Translations under genes and position numbers: made by a program | Shown: in pieces, positions 44,043 through 54,340 of the stretch | Numbering within the stretch: the stretch's first letter is position 1 | Layout of the letters: every line of letters starts with the position of its first letter | Assembly (NCBI GenBank): GCA_002989075.1 | Contig: PSQN01000016.1 | Coordinates: 1,407,346 to 1,471,345, forward strand | Length of the DNA: 64,000 nucleotides | Direction of reading: 5' to 3' | DNA from: Arthonia radiata | Taxonomy: Eukaryota > Ascomycota > Arthoniomycetes > Arthoniales > Arthoniaceae | Notes under the pieces: generated by a model | What the model was told of the DNA's origin: nothing | The model's database searches: none | The model's input: only the letters and a program-made list of their open reading frames with translations

Positions 44043-45657
44043 TCACGCACCCTCAAACCTCACCCTAATATCCTCATGAAACACGCGCTGCCCCGTCCGA
44101 TCAAAGAAGCGGCTCGCGACCCGCAACCACCGCTGTTCCTCGTCCTCCCGCAGAATCGCCACCAGCGCCTGCAGATCCTCTAGGTCGAACAGCTCGTCTG
44201 GCTCCAGCACCATCGCTTCTCCACTACCTCCACCATCTTTTCCACCAACCCCTCTGTTACCCCCGTCCCCACCATTCCCTCCACCATTGTTATTGTTCTT
44301 CCCCTTCTTTCCCTTCTTCCCCTCACCACCACCACCCGCATTATTCTCAACTTTCGCCTCCTCCTTCTTCACCTCAGCTAGTTCCTCTTTCTTCTCCCCC
44401 CCACCATCAGACTGCAACTCCTTAAACCGATTCTTCAGATGCCCTATCATCTTCGGTTGCAGGCCCATCGCGTCGGCAATCTGCTTCCAGGACTTGTTTT
44501 CGGCTTTCAGTTCTTTGAGTTGTTCGTCTTGCGCGGGTGTGAGGTTGGCTTGGTTGGTTTTGTCGTCTTTTTCGCCATTGGGCGCGGAGTCGGCGGGTTT
44601 GTTGTTGGGCGACTTGTCGGATTTGGCGTCGGCTTTGTTGTTGGCGGCAGGTGAAGGGGACTTGGCTTCGGGGGTTTTGTCAGCGGGTTTTGGGGAGGGC
44701 TTGGGGGTGGTGGGCTTGCTTTCCGGGTTGGGGGCGCTGGGGGCGGTGGGCTGAGGTGGTCAGTAGTTGTGTTGCTATGGAGGGGAAGGCAGACAGATAG
44801 GAGGAGGAAGAGGGACCGGACGACTGGGTTGAGATGGTGGAGAAGGGGAAGTGTACCTTCGACTCGCCGGCTTTCGAGCTGGTACCAGGTCTGACGAACC
44901 CGCCCTGTGAGAGCGCGGCGGAGCCTGTGCGGCGGCGGATGATGCGGCCGCCCGAGGGGGTGGACTCCTGTCGGCGCGCGTATTAGTGTCTGGATCCAGG
45001 AACGTGATTACAACGACGGCCATGGAGCGGTTGAGAACGAGGTGGCGGAGTCCGGACGGGATGAAGGGGCGCTGTCGGGGGTGTGGTGTGAGTCTTCGGG
45101 CGACGGCAGCTGGAGCGAGGAAGCGTCGGAGAATGTGTGGGCGGTCATAAAGTCTTGCTCGTCGCGGTCGTTGCCTTCGAGGTCCTCTTCCTCTTCTGTG
45201 ATTGATGTTACGGAATGTTCTGGTGTGAAGAAGTCGTTTTCGGGCGTGTTGCACAGGGAGAGGAGGGCTAGGACGATGAAGAAGACCAGGGCGACTGTGA
45301 TAACCGTGATGATGTCTTTGGTGCGCCAGACGTCTGGTGCGTGTTGTGTCATATCGACAAAGTGTCGTAGACTGTGCTGACGGAGAGATGTTGAGATATG
45401 TGTTGTGTTGATCGTGGTCAAGAGAGAACAGCGGAGCTGAAATGTCGTTGCAGATCGAGCGATGCGATCCTCCAGAGCAATTCAATTGAGTAACGTCGAA
45501 GTTTCTCAAATGGCCGAAAAAGATCTCGAGTTGCAAGCAAGCGCAAGCAGTGGCTTGGCAGATTGGCTGCAGGGATGGTTCTTTTTGATGTTGACTGGAG
45601 TCAACTGGTGTTGACACTCACCGATCTGATATCGAATCCAAGCAGTGACGAGAGCAT
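44043..45657 (-). CDS. SANT/Myb-like helix-turn-helix protein
   Basis: The last two exons are secure: 44967-44857 (37 codons) and 44750-44043 (236 codons including stop), both phase 0. They encode STPSGGRIIRRRTGSAALSQ, then Pro/Lys-rich disorder, then LTPAQDEQLKELKAENKSW and KQIADAMGLQPKMIGHLKNR, a Myb/SANT-like helical unit. A KKEE-rich coil, a Gly/Asn-rich tract and a C-terminal module (ALVAILREDEEQRWLRVASR) follow. For the first exon I prefer 45657-45622 (MLSSLLGFDIRS, then GTGAGT), also phase 0. A second candidate is 45857-45750, ending MLDLLFGYDPRRTRV before GTAAGT. Either makes an in-frame protein; both require a 650-780 nt intron that contains another small gene. Role unknown; possibly chromatin-related. 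Confidence 0.6.
45008..45352 (-). CDS. Small single-pass membrane protein, nested in an intron
   Basis: An open frame of 114 residues from ATG 45352 (33 bp more frame upstream lack a better start). It begins MTQHAPDVWRTKD and has one strong helix, IITVITVALVFFIVLALLSL, followed by an acidic, Ser-rich tail (SITEEEEDLEGNDRDEQDF, then SPEDSHHTPDSAPSS). The layout fits a small type III or tail-out membrane protein. It lies on the same strand within the proposed first intron of the SANT/Myb-like gene. It could instead be an independent gene, with the neighbour starting elsewhere. No family recognised. Confidence 0.5.
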   Translation of the reverse strand: MTQHAPDVWRTKDIITVITVALVFFIVLALLSLCNTPENDFFTPEHSVTSITEEEEDLEGNDRDEQDFMTAHTFSDASSLQLPSPEDSHHTPDSAPSSRPDSATSFSTAPWPSL

Positions 45658-45749
45658 CTCAAGACACAACGATCTTGCTTGGGACTGAGTGAGATGATGC
45701 CGCTTCTCGGTGCAGGCTGTGGACAACAAGACTGTTAATTCAAACTTAC

Positions 45750-45857
45750 CACGCGAGTGCGTCTCGGATCGTATCCGAAAAGAAGGTCCAGCATTGTCGC
45801 GTTTGAAGTGTTGATTGTTGGGGAACGTGGTCCGTGAAACTGCGGATCACTGGACAT
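45750..45857 (-). other. Alternative first exon of the SANT/Myb-like gene
   Basis: The 36-codon frame starts MSSDPQFHGPRSPTINTS and ends MLDLLFGYDPRRTRV directly before GTAAGT, in the same phase as the other candidate first exon, whose peptide is MLSSLLGFDIRS. The similar MLxxLxGxDxR ends suggest two duplicated leader exons. Confidence 0.45.
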
Positions 45858-46075
45858 GGCTAGCGGAAGCGAAGTGAGAACAAGCTGCCACTTCAGAAGA
45901 GACGGGAAGGAGAGACGGTGAGCAAGGAAACAGATACTCCTACAGGCACGAGATGGCACGTGTCTTGGCAGGTACTGAAATGAGGCTTTGTTGACCGCGT
46001 TTCGATATGTGCCATAGCAACCAATGTGCCGGCCAACGGCGTTGGGAGTCGTTTGTGATATTGATACAACCTTTT

Positions 46076-46861
46076 CTAGACTACACGCTTAACCTGTGCA
46101 AATCCGGGTAAGCAAGCGTCCCATCGTACAGATTCGAAGTTCTCAGATGCTTACCTCAAAGAACCTCTTCAACCACCACACCTGAAAGATCCCCTCGCCC
46201 ACCAATACACCCAATTGAAACACGCTCCACCACTTCACCCGCGCGTTTGTGCTCTCCGCCGTATTTCTATGTGTCCGCTCCCTCACCACAATATAGCTCT
46301 GCTCATCCCGCACCTGCGCCAGCAGCTCCGACAGCTTTTTTACTTCCTTCTCAAGCGGATCTGATGGCGCTTCTTCCTCTGGTACATAGACGATGCCGTG
46401 GACATTGAAAGAAACCTCTTTGCTGTTGGCGGACCAATTCTCGTTGCTGAAACAATACGTGTGCTTGCCGTCGGCCTTGGCTTCGAAAGAGTGGTCGCCG
46501 GAAGAGATGGAACGCTCGTGGAAGAGGTAGGCGTTCGAGGGGTCTTGTATCTGTTTGGTGTTGCATGAGCGGGCGCTCCGTGCTTCGCTATGGACGGCAG
46601 AGGTAGATCGCGTACTGCGCGGGCGAGGCGTGACGAGGGGATCTAGGACGGTAAAGACACGAAATGACATACCCAAAAGTCAATGTCCAAGTTTCCACTG
46701 CCTCCGAACTCCCTGTCGCCAACTTGGAAAGAGACGGTCATTTTGTCCTCTGTATGGAGATTCTCATGGAAGCATTCTCGATTATGCGCTTTCAGCTGTA
46801 TATTGTGCGCACTGGCGGCACCGAGAAGAAGGCACACCAGGTAGGCAAAGAGGACGGCCAT
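46076..46861 (-). CDS. EMP24: p24 family cargo receptor EMP24
   Basis: Exons 46861-46673, 46550-46155 and 46093-46076 give 200 residues with all introns in phase 0. The signal peptide is MAVLFAYLVCLLLGAASA. The GOLD domain runs from HNIQLKAHNRECFHENL with the paired Cys (ECF ... YCFSNEN), DKMTVSFQVGDREF and VSFNVHGIVYV. A coiled coil with the family block DEQSYIVVRERTHRNTAEST and KWWSVFQLGVLVGEG follows. The last exon is only 18 nt and encodes VKRVV, completing FFEVKRVV, the cytosolic COP-binding tail. Without it the frame would end in FEVSI. EMP24 works with ERV25 in COPII loading of GPI-anchored and other cargo. The ATG at 46861 is chosen over 46909 because it gives a clean signal peptide. 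Confidence 0.93.
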
Positions 46862-47082
46862 ACTGGCTATGTTGGACTCGAGATGCGCTCGTACAGCATG
46901 CAAGATCATGTTTCTGACGTTTGGATGGACATAATATTCATTAGGGTAGTCAAAGCCCTATGGGACCTAACTCCGGATGCCAAGATTTTCCGTCTGACTC
47001 GTACTGTTGGCATGTGTTCGCTTTTCAATATTATGAAACACAAAACCTTGAGAAGAAACTCAAGGTTTTGAACTTCTTGTGG
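46862..47082. other. Short intergenic region EMP24-MFS
   Basis: Contains the EMP24 promoter and the MFS gene 3' end, including a 12-bp stem hairpin (47041-47070). Confidence 0.5.
47041..47070. repeat. Perfect 12-bp inverted repeat (hairpin)
   Basis: CAAAACCTTGAG at 47041-47052 is the exact reverse complement of CTCAAGGTTTTG at 47059-47070, with a 6-nt AAGAAA loop. It begins 13 nt past the MFS stop codon, so it would lie in that gene's 3' UTR. Confidence 0.8.
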
Positions 47083-48824
47083 TCACGACTCTGATCTCTC
47101 CCGGAGCTTTTGTCTCCGCATCATCAACGCAAGCCCAAAAGAAAGGCTCGCAGTGGCGAAGATCTGCACCCACACGTCCCCCATTGCCTCCAAGATCTTC
47201 TGCAGGACCTTCTGTCTCTGATGTTCTGGCAAATCCGCAGTTAGTGAAGCTCCGACTCCCGCTATAGCCTGTTGCACAACAGATCTGTCCAGGGTCGGCA
47301 AGATATCTTGAATGCCGTCTGTTGCTCTGTTGACGAAGATGCTGTTAGCCACGCCTATTGATATGGCGCTGCATATTGTGTCCACGCAGCCGAATACCAT
47401 GCTTGCATCGTGGACATCCTTTTCTGGTACCATGGCGGTCATCACCGGTCCAGCGTTCATAGCGTAGAGGCCGACGCCGATGCCACCGAAGAGCTGGTAG
47501 ACGTAGAGCTGGCTGTGATATGTGTCGATTGCTATCGTGTACAAGCACGCGGCCATGGTGAGGGTCAGCATGCTGCCTGCGATAAAGTAGGCTTTGTACC
47601 AGCCGACGCTCGCAATGAGACGCCCGGAGACGAGCATGACCACAACGGAGGTGATCAGGAATGGTAAAGAATCGACGCCAGAACGAATAGCTCCTTCGCC
47701 TTTCACGAACTGGAAGTACAGCGGCAAGTAGTAAATGCTGACGTAAAGAGCGCTGATGGCGCTGCTGATCTGAACGATGAGGATCCATATCTCTTTGGAT
47801 TTGAGGACCTGGATTGGCAGTAGGCGGTCCTCCTTGGTCGTGAAGGTTACCGTAATCTGCTGAAGCGCGAGGAGTGACCAGAGGCCGAACGAGCAGCAAA
47901 GCAAGCCAATTATTTGGCCGCTCGACCAGGCATACGTTGCCCCGCCGAAGGAGATGGCCATGACACCTGAGGAGAGAGCGCCGATGAATGTGATAGAGCC
48001 AACAAGGTCGAGACGACGGATGCGGTTGAGGACTGTCGTAGAAGCCGCTGCTGGCTTGGAGGACGGCAGAAGGACCAGGAACACAGGTAGAGTGGTTGCG
48101 ACGATGATGAGATTGCAGTAGAAGCTCCATCGCCAGCCTGCGCTCGACTCTGCGAACGCCGCGCCGATGAGAGGTCCCAGGCTTCCAAGGTCGTTAGCAA
48201 AACGCTATCTCGTTGGTGACGGCAGACTCACATCATTCCTAAACCCCAACAGAACCCGATGTAGCCGAAATAGCGGGCTTGTTCGTTGGCGGTGGTAAGA
48301 GCAGTCAAGATCACGATCACTCCGATGTAGTTTCCACCTCCTCCAATGCCAGTCAGAGTTTTACCAACAATGAATACATTCATGGAAGGCGCGGCTGCAT
48401 CGATGGCGGAGCCGCATGCAAAGAAAGCCCGGGTAAGAAGAAATATTTTTTTACTGTCAAACACTGCGAAGAGCTTGCCCCTGTGTCATCGACGGGTGAG
48501 CGGTTAATAGTCAGCAAGTTCGCAGCTCAATACTTACCACAGGAGACAAGATGCACCACCGCCGAGAGTGTAGGCGACGCTGATCCAAGGAAACTTTGAA
48601 ATCTCCTTGAGGTCATGAATGATCGTGGGCTGGAGAGTGGCCGTCGCCGTTGCGTCCCAAGCTGATTGAACCTCGGCGAGTAGGAGTGATACGCACAGAG
48701 CGACCCATGCCGCAGTGCTCAGCTTCCGAGACGCATCGGTGGTGGACCTCTCATTCTTGACTGATGTTTCTATGCTGCTCTGCGTCACGGTCATAGGGGT
48801 CTTGGTTGTATCGCTGGAAGACAT
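47083..48824 (-). CDS. MFS multidrug/toxin-type exporter
   Basis: Exons 48824-48538, 48480-48232 and 48181-47083 sum to 544 residues plus stop. A polar N terminus leads into helix 1 (WVALCVSLLLAEVQSAWD), then TATLQPTIIHDLKEISKFPW and VAYTLGGGASCLLWGKL across intron 1. The loop motif GKLFAVFDSKK, the GIGGGGNYIGVIVILTAL helix and GMILGPLIGAAFAESSAGWR (motif C-like, across intron 2) mark a 14-helix drug:H+ antiporter. The second half has LYVSIYYLPLYFQFVKGEGA, the conserved S/P-rich loop and MNAGPVMTAMVPEKDVHDAS. Substrate cannot be told; no biosynthetic cluster is adjacent. Confidence 0.88.
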
Positions 48825-51800
48825 TTGCTGAGGCTTTTCCGCGCTCTTCTCGTGCTGTCTGGATCTGAGACACAGCTTTCGTGGTGGGCCTTACTATATA
48901 ACATCAATCATTGTCTGCTGTTACGTTTAGCTAGCCCAGCTTGCGAGCTCCAAGCAACTACAGCCGATATCTACTTGAAGGATCATAGCGACATGAGAGA
49001 GGGAGATATTGAAATTACAGATCGCAGTCGAATGCCATCCCTGCTTCGTCCTCATGCGCACAATGAAGCCCGGCCAAGAGGTCCAGCAGAAAGGGTCATC
49101 TCATCACTAGTTCGTCATGACTATTATCCAGAGGCGGTTAGCGTTCATTGAGCAAAATTTGCCCATTGGCTCCCAGCAGAACGCACGGCGCATTACGCTG
49201 TCTGCGCTGGCTGAGCTTCAGCCGCTTAGAGTCGATCTCTGTGCGACCACCGTGTCGTTCACGGATCGTGACGCCTTCGCGGCAAGGAAAGGGATAGATG
49301 CTGACAAAGGAATCCTGGCTCTTTACGGATGCTCAGCGCCAGACTTGAGATGGTCTTACCTCTTGCATCTGTAAATGGTAAGCTCGGTCTTTATCGGAGG
49401 ACACGAGTATGCCTGCTACAGCCAATTTCGGCTTCGAACAGCATCTCCTTCCCGGGCAGCACGTGTGAGTTTGTCTCAAAGCGGCCGAGTTCGAGGTGCA
49501 AGACGTCCTGCGACCGGCCGTCAAGCTGTACGTTCCTCTGGAAAGCATAGAGGATGCAAAGACCTCTATCACCAACATCGCAGCCCACTCCAATGGCTTC
49601 CTCAAGGGAGACGTACCGATGTAACCGTTTGTTGATTGATCTCGATTAGACGATTTCGAACCATTGTCTCGGCATTCGAGGGATCTAGTCCGTAGATAGT
49701 AATCGTCAGGGTTGAGGTGGGGTGCTCAACAGTTCGTGCGAGGTGATGATCGTACGTTAGCTCTTAAAATCTAGCAGCGTAAGCCATGTGCTCGGGACCA
49801 AATATTTACTGTTTTGCTTCTAGCACCTTATTTTGACGACTCCCGCGATATGCTTCCGGTGGTCTGCCATTCTCGGTAGCGACGGAGGAATAGCAAAATC
49901 CGTAGTCGGCGTCGCGCTTAGTATGGGCTGCACACATAAGTGAGGCTCTCTTACTAAGGACATGCCCCCTGCATAACAATATGCTCATGAAGTGGTAGCG
50001 TCAATCTGTCGCTGATGCATTCAAGGTTGTTGACTTCATTGCCCTGACTCCAGCCTATCATTCAAGATCGATTAGCAACAGGCAGCGGCGCCGCCATGAT
50101 GGCTGCCATCCATTCCACATATAGAGATCCATGCTAAGATATCAGAGTCGATGCATTGCGGAGTCGTCGATCTATTCGAGCTGGTCTCACATGTTAAATC
50201 CTGTCCTCTGGTGCTTGATGTTTGTCAGCCTGACAGAGCTTGCCGGAGCAGTATTCCAGCCTGTGGATTCTATTTGGAAGGCACGTGCCTAGAGAATGTT
50301 GAGCGTCTGCGAATTCTAGGCCAGGGATACTAGACTCTCGATGCTCAGGCTTCTGTGCGAGACGTGCACGCAGGAGCCGGGCGATTGTTTCATGCGTCCA
50401 GAAAGTCCCATCACGCTGCGAGACCTACACCTCATGCGATCGTCGTGGTCTGTATTTTGACTTTTTGACAGCACGCCGGCCAGGGCGGAGCCCGAGTGAA
50501 CCGCGAGGGAATGAGGAGGGAATCGTGAGTTCAGCGCTGTCCTAGCTCTCTCGCTAACGCCTCGTGAATCTTATACTGCACGTCCTTTGCAACGCAGGGA
50601 TATGTGAGCAAGGATGGGTTACACAAAGAATTGAACTGATGCGGTTAACTTCACGGCTGCGGCGGCGGCGATAGGCCTAAAGCTAGTCGTGTAGACAAGG
50701 TCATTCTCACAGACGCTGGCAGTTTTTTGCCTTGCGAGATGACGAAATAAGTAAATCTACAGCCCGCAGAGCTGTCAGTGCTGAGTTGTCGCCGCCACAG
50801 AGTGGGTAGCAGCGTCAGAAGCCAGGAATATGGACTCGCAGACGCCTTGCAGAAGACACTGTACTGATATAGATATGATTACGGGTCTGCTAGGTGTCTG
50901 CGTCGTGGCTCAATCGGCATGATTCAACGGTCTCGAGCCGAGGATTGGTTCTTGCGGCATCACAAGAGCAGAATGTCCAGTCGAGATTAAAAGATGGTAA
51001 GGGAACGTGCGGGAGCCAAGTGCGGAGCGGAACCAAGCGCCACAACGCTCTGGTAGCAACGGTGTTCCAGACACACATCCAACATCGACCAGTACTCGCT
51101 TGGGCATATGTCAGCAGTGGGAACAAGCGGAGGAGAAGAGGAGGGACGTTGGAGAGGAGGCACTCTAGCGTCTCTTTGGTCGAGGAGCTGAATAAAAGAA
51201 AGCTATGATTCGTGGCTGCTGCTATTTCGATGTATGAACGACTGATTGGGACGCATCTCTGGCAAGAGGCGAGCGCATTCTAGAGCAAGTGCTGCAGAAG
51301 TGGCGTCTGCCAGCCTTGCACTAAACAGACTTAGCGCCTCGATTCTAAGGCAGCATTCTGGGCGTCCTCTCGCCTCCACCGACCTGCCACCTCCTCAGCA
51401 GCAAAGCTCAACACCTTCACTTCATCGATCCTCAAGCGAGCGTGTGTGTATCAAGGTGCATGCATACCAAATCTTGTTCTCGCGTTTCGCAATGCCGTCC
51501 TCAGTCTTGACAGATTGCGCGCTGCAAGATAGAGGGCGATGATCAGCGTCCCACCTGCCGAGTTCTCTGCGATGAGGCACGGCGTAGGACCTACGTGTCA
51601 TTAACGAGCAGTCGCGGAGCTATTTACACTCCCCAAACGCCTTTTCGCAAGAGTCAGAAAGCATGGCGGGAGCGATCATAGCTCCGCAGACGTGACGAAA
51701 GCCTATTGAAAACATTCCCTTTCGAGTATTTCCAGGGCTCAATGGCTTCCTTTCCTGCAGCACCTCCTCAACCAGCTAGGCCGTTTGTGTCTTCTCGGGA

Positions 51801-51884
51801 CAGCATACATATCTGTGAAAGCGCCGCATACTCTTCAACCAGCATGCGTGGCTTTCATGCGCTTCTCGCCTCTTTTACCCAGGC
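48825..51884. other. Gene-poor region, 3.1 kb
   Basis: Apart from a possible relic at 49117-49624, I see no gene. Sequence is mixed composition without long repeats. Confidence 0.4.
49117..49624 (+). pseudogene. Possible coding relic of unknown family
   Basis: A frame from 49117 reads protein-like (QQNARRITLSALAELQPLRV, DADKGILALYGCSAPDLRW) and stops at 49374. Further on, another frame holds NFGFEQHLLPGQHV and, after one in-frame TGA, AAEFEVQDVLRPAVKLYVPL and AHSNGFLKGDVPM. These could be broken exons of one gene or chance frames. I do not recognise the family. Confidence 0.25.
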
Positions 51885-53033
51885 ATGTCGATGCAGGTCT
51901 CGTTTTTGTTAATCCACATCTTGCTATTCGCAAGTAGGCCGGTACGAGCAGTCTTGGAGCCAGGCGCGTATACTGGGTACACTTCCGAGGCCTATACTGT
52001 ATGGCCACCCAATTGCACAGAATTTCACTACCCTCAACCCTCGTTTGTACGGGGAATCGATACACAGCTCGTCGCCGTTTTTCCATGGCCTGGAAAATGG
52101 ACGCAGACCTTTTGGTTACTCAATGACCTTGAACCTTGCGGGTCATATGACAAGCTCATCGATGCCCATAACAATGGTACGCAGTACTCATCAGGAGTAT
52201 CTATACCCGCAACTGCTGACAGAACCTCCCAAGTCACCATCGACGTCCCCAATGCCAAGTTCCCATGGGTAAGCCTCCCGCTGAGACGCCTCACGCCGCA
52301 TTGACTGACCCAGCAACAGACCTGGTCCTGGAATGCCACATTCGATGCACCCTACAACGTGTCCTCTCACGTCTTGGGCATGTTAATGTTGACCTCGGCC
52401 GATAAAGACGTCAACGTGCCCGCCGACCCCCAAAAACCACGCAGCAACTTCTTCAACTCATGCATCGTCAACATGACCAACACAGCTCCGAACCAAAGTC
52501 CCGTCTACTCCGTTACCACCGCAGCCCCAGCGTCAGCGAATAGCTCTTCCGCGGATGCGCAGGGCAGTCCCTCCACCAGCACCGTGCTCGGCTTAGCCCT
52601 TGGCGTCGGGCTCGGCACACTTTCCATGATCTTCATCGGCGTCCTAGTCTGGCGTTTCCGCCGGGCTCGGCATGCGTCCAGTCTCCTAAACAGCTCACCC
52701 TCCTCGTCGCGGCGGCATTGGTACGGCAGCAGCAACAGCGGCGACTCAGAAAAAGATGCCTCCAAAACTGACGTCTCCTCCGGCAAGCCCGTCATCATCG
52801 CCAATGCGGAAGCTGTTGAAGCGCCCAGTGACGCGCAATTATTTGAGATTAGTCCGACAGAGTCCCAGCCCTTTGAGCTGATGCAGCACACGCCGCGCGC
52901 GGAGCTGGATACGACAACACCGCTGGCGGAGTTGGAGGACAATGAGTTCCGAGTGCAGGAGCTGGAGGGATGTAGATATGTGAGCAAGAGCGACGTGTTC
53001 GATAACAAAGACTCGTGGATGAATTATACGTAG
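51885..53033 (+). CDS. Secreted/single-pass surface protein with cytosolic tail
   Basis: Exon 1 is 51885-52268 and exon 2 is 52320-53033 (365 residues, phase 0). A signal peptide (MSMQVSFLLIHILLFASRPV) is followed by an ectodomain with NCTEFHYPQPSF, FPWPGKWTQTFWLLNDLE and TWSWNATFDAPYNVSSHV. It has several N-glycosylation sequons (NCT, NGT, NAT, NVS, NMT). A Ser/Ala/Thr stem precedes the membrane helix VLGLALGVGLGTLSMIFIGV, stopped by WRFRRARH. The 130-residue tail is Ser-rich and then acidic. The topology is that of fungal wall-sensor-like proteins (WSC/Mid2 style), but no WSC domain or Mid2 signature is seen, so function is open. Confidence 0.75.
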
Positions 53034-53099
53034 CGAATGAGGACTGCGGCGGATTTGCCCGGGACCTTTTTGATCTATCATTTTGTCCATGCCAGACAC

Positions 53100-53240
53100 T
53101 CGCTTCCATCTGAACGTCTCAGCCGTCCCACCAACCCTCTCATCCCACCAACCCTCCCACCTCACTAACCCTCCCATCTGATCCACCCTCCCATCTCACC
53201 AAGGCTCCCAACTCACCAACCGTCCCATCTCACTCCCTTG
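53100..53240. repeat. Degenerate CT-rich tandem repeat
   Basis: Repeated words of the form CCCTCCCATCTCACCAA recur about every 17-20 bp with substitutions. Confidence 0.6.
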
Positions 53241-53518
53241 CCGACTCCATCTTTCCCTCAAACATCCGCCCACCACCACCCCAACGCCCTCGCCACCCCG
53301 ACCTTCTCTTCCACCACACACCCCTCACCACCCCACCACACCCCTCCACCCTAAATTCTACCAGCACCCTCTACATCCCCTCCATCCTCTTCTCCCGCCA
53401 TAGCCTGCAACATCATCTCACAGTCTATAAAGCCCCAGAATGAAAGAGCATCTCTACTCAGCACACTTCCTTCCCGTATCCCACGTTCCGTCCTCTGAGC
53501 TCAGTTGGGGCGCTCATA

Positions 53519-53620
53519 CCTTCTCGACGCTCATGCCTTCTCGACGCTCATGCCTTCTCGACGCTCATACCTTCTCGACGCTCATACCTTCTCGACACTC
53601 ATACCTTCCCGACACTCATG
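53519..53620. repeat. 17-bp tandem repeat, 6 copies
   Basis: Six consecutive copies of CCTTCTCGACGCTCATR; the first four differ only at the last base, the last two also carry GACACTC and TTCCC variants. Confidence 0.9.
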
Positions 53621-54340
53621 CGCCACCTTGCGATTCGCAAGGACAGCGGTCTCCGCATATTAACATGGACACTGGATGCCCTTCGTCTGAACGCGGGAGT
53701 GCCATTGCGGGAGCAGCGCTGCGGCCAGGAGTGTTATATTTGAAATTTCACTGCGAGCTGCGAGTGTTCCCTAACGGCTGCGGACAACGCTCCAGGATCA
53801 GCGGCCGAGATGGCGGTCTAATGAACGGACGAAGACATGGCTGTGCTAGCGAAGACAGCGTGGACGCGCGCAGGATAGGGAGTGCCGTGACAAGCAAGAG
53901 GAAGTGCGAGTGCGTGGTTGTGAATGCTTTGTGGGACTTGGTCAATGGTGACGGGGCGCAGAAAGTGAGGTACTGGCGTACCTATCTGATAGGAATATTG
54001 TTTCACGATCGGTACGGAAGGTCGATCGGGACACTGGTAGTACAGGCCATCATGGACCCTGTGCGACACTGGGACGGAGGAAGATCATTGCCATCTAATA
54101 AGACAAGGAATACATCTTACTAAAGCAATGCCAGAACGCAGACGATGAGAGACAAGCGCACTTGAAAAATCAGACGTAGACGAGCGTAGCTCAGACAATT
54201 ACGCTGCTCCCGCGTGGCGCGCGAGCGTCAGCGCCGGAGACCTGCATCCTGAATGGCCTGTCTCTGTCTGATCGTCTCCTCTAAAGCCCGCTCCGCGCTC
54301 ATCAGCGTCAAAGCTCATATTTGACGGCAACCACACCTAC

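Larger units (their letters stand above)
53034..54340. other. Non-coding with pyrimidine-rich repeats, 1.3 kb
   Basis: It starts with a CT/CA-rich stretch (53100-53400) built from degenerate CCACCCTCCCATCTCAC-type units, then has a clean 17-bp tandem repeat. A plus-strand open frame across the tandem array (53440-54123) is driven by the repeat periodicity and has no domain. Confidence 0.5.

Noticed and set aside
44775-45617. 280-codon minus-strand frame
   Set aside because: It reads through two proposed introns in a frame rich in His/Arg/Pro, while another frame gives phase-consistent exons of the SANT/Myb-like gene.
47345-48130. 261-codon minus-strand frame
   Set aside because: A shadow of the MFS third exon; His/Arg/Ser-rich with no domain.
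53440-54123. 227-codon plus-strand frame over the 17-bp repeats
   Set aside because: Its first part is produced by the tandem array; nothing after it resembles a protein family.
54180-54260. Possible tRNA (GAGCGTAGCTCAG-like stretch)
   Set aside because: No acceptor-stem pairing and no T-loop consensus at the right distance.
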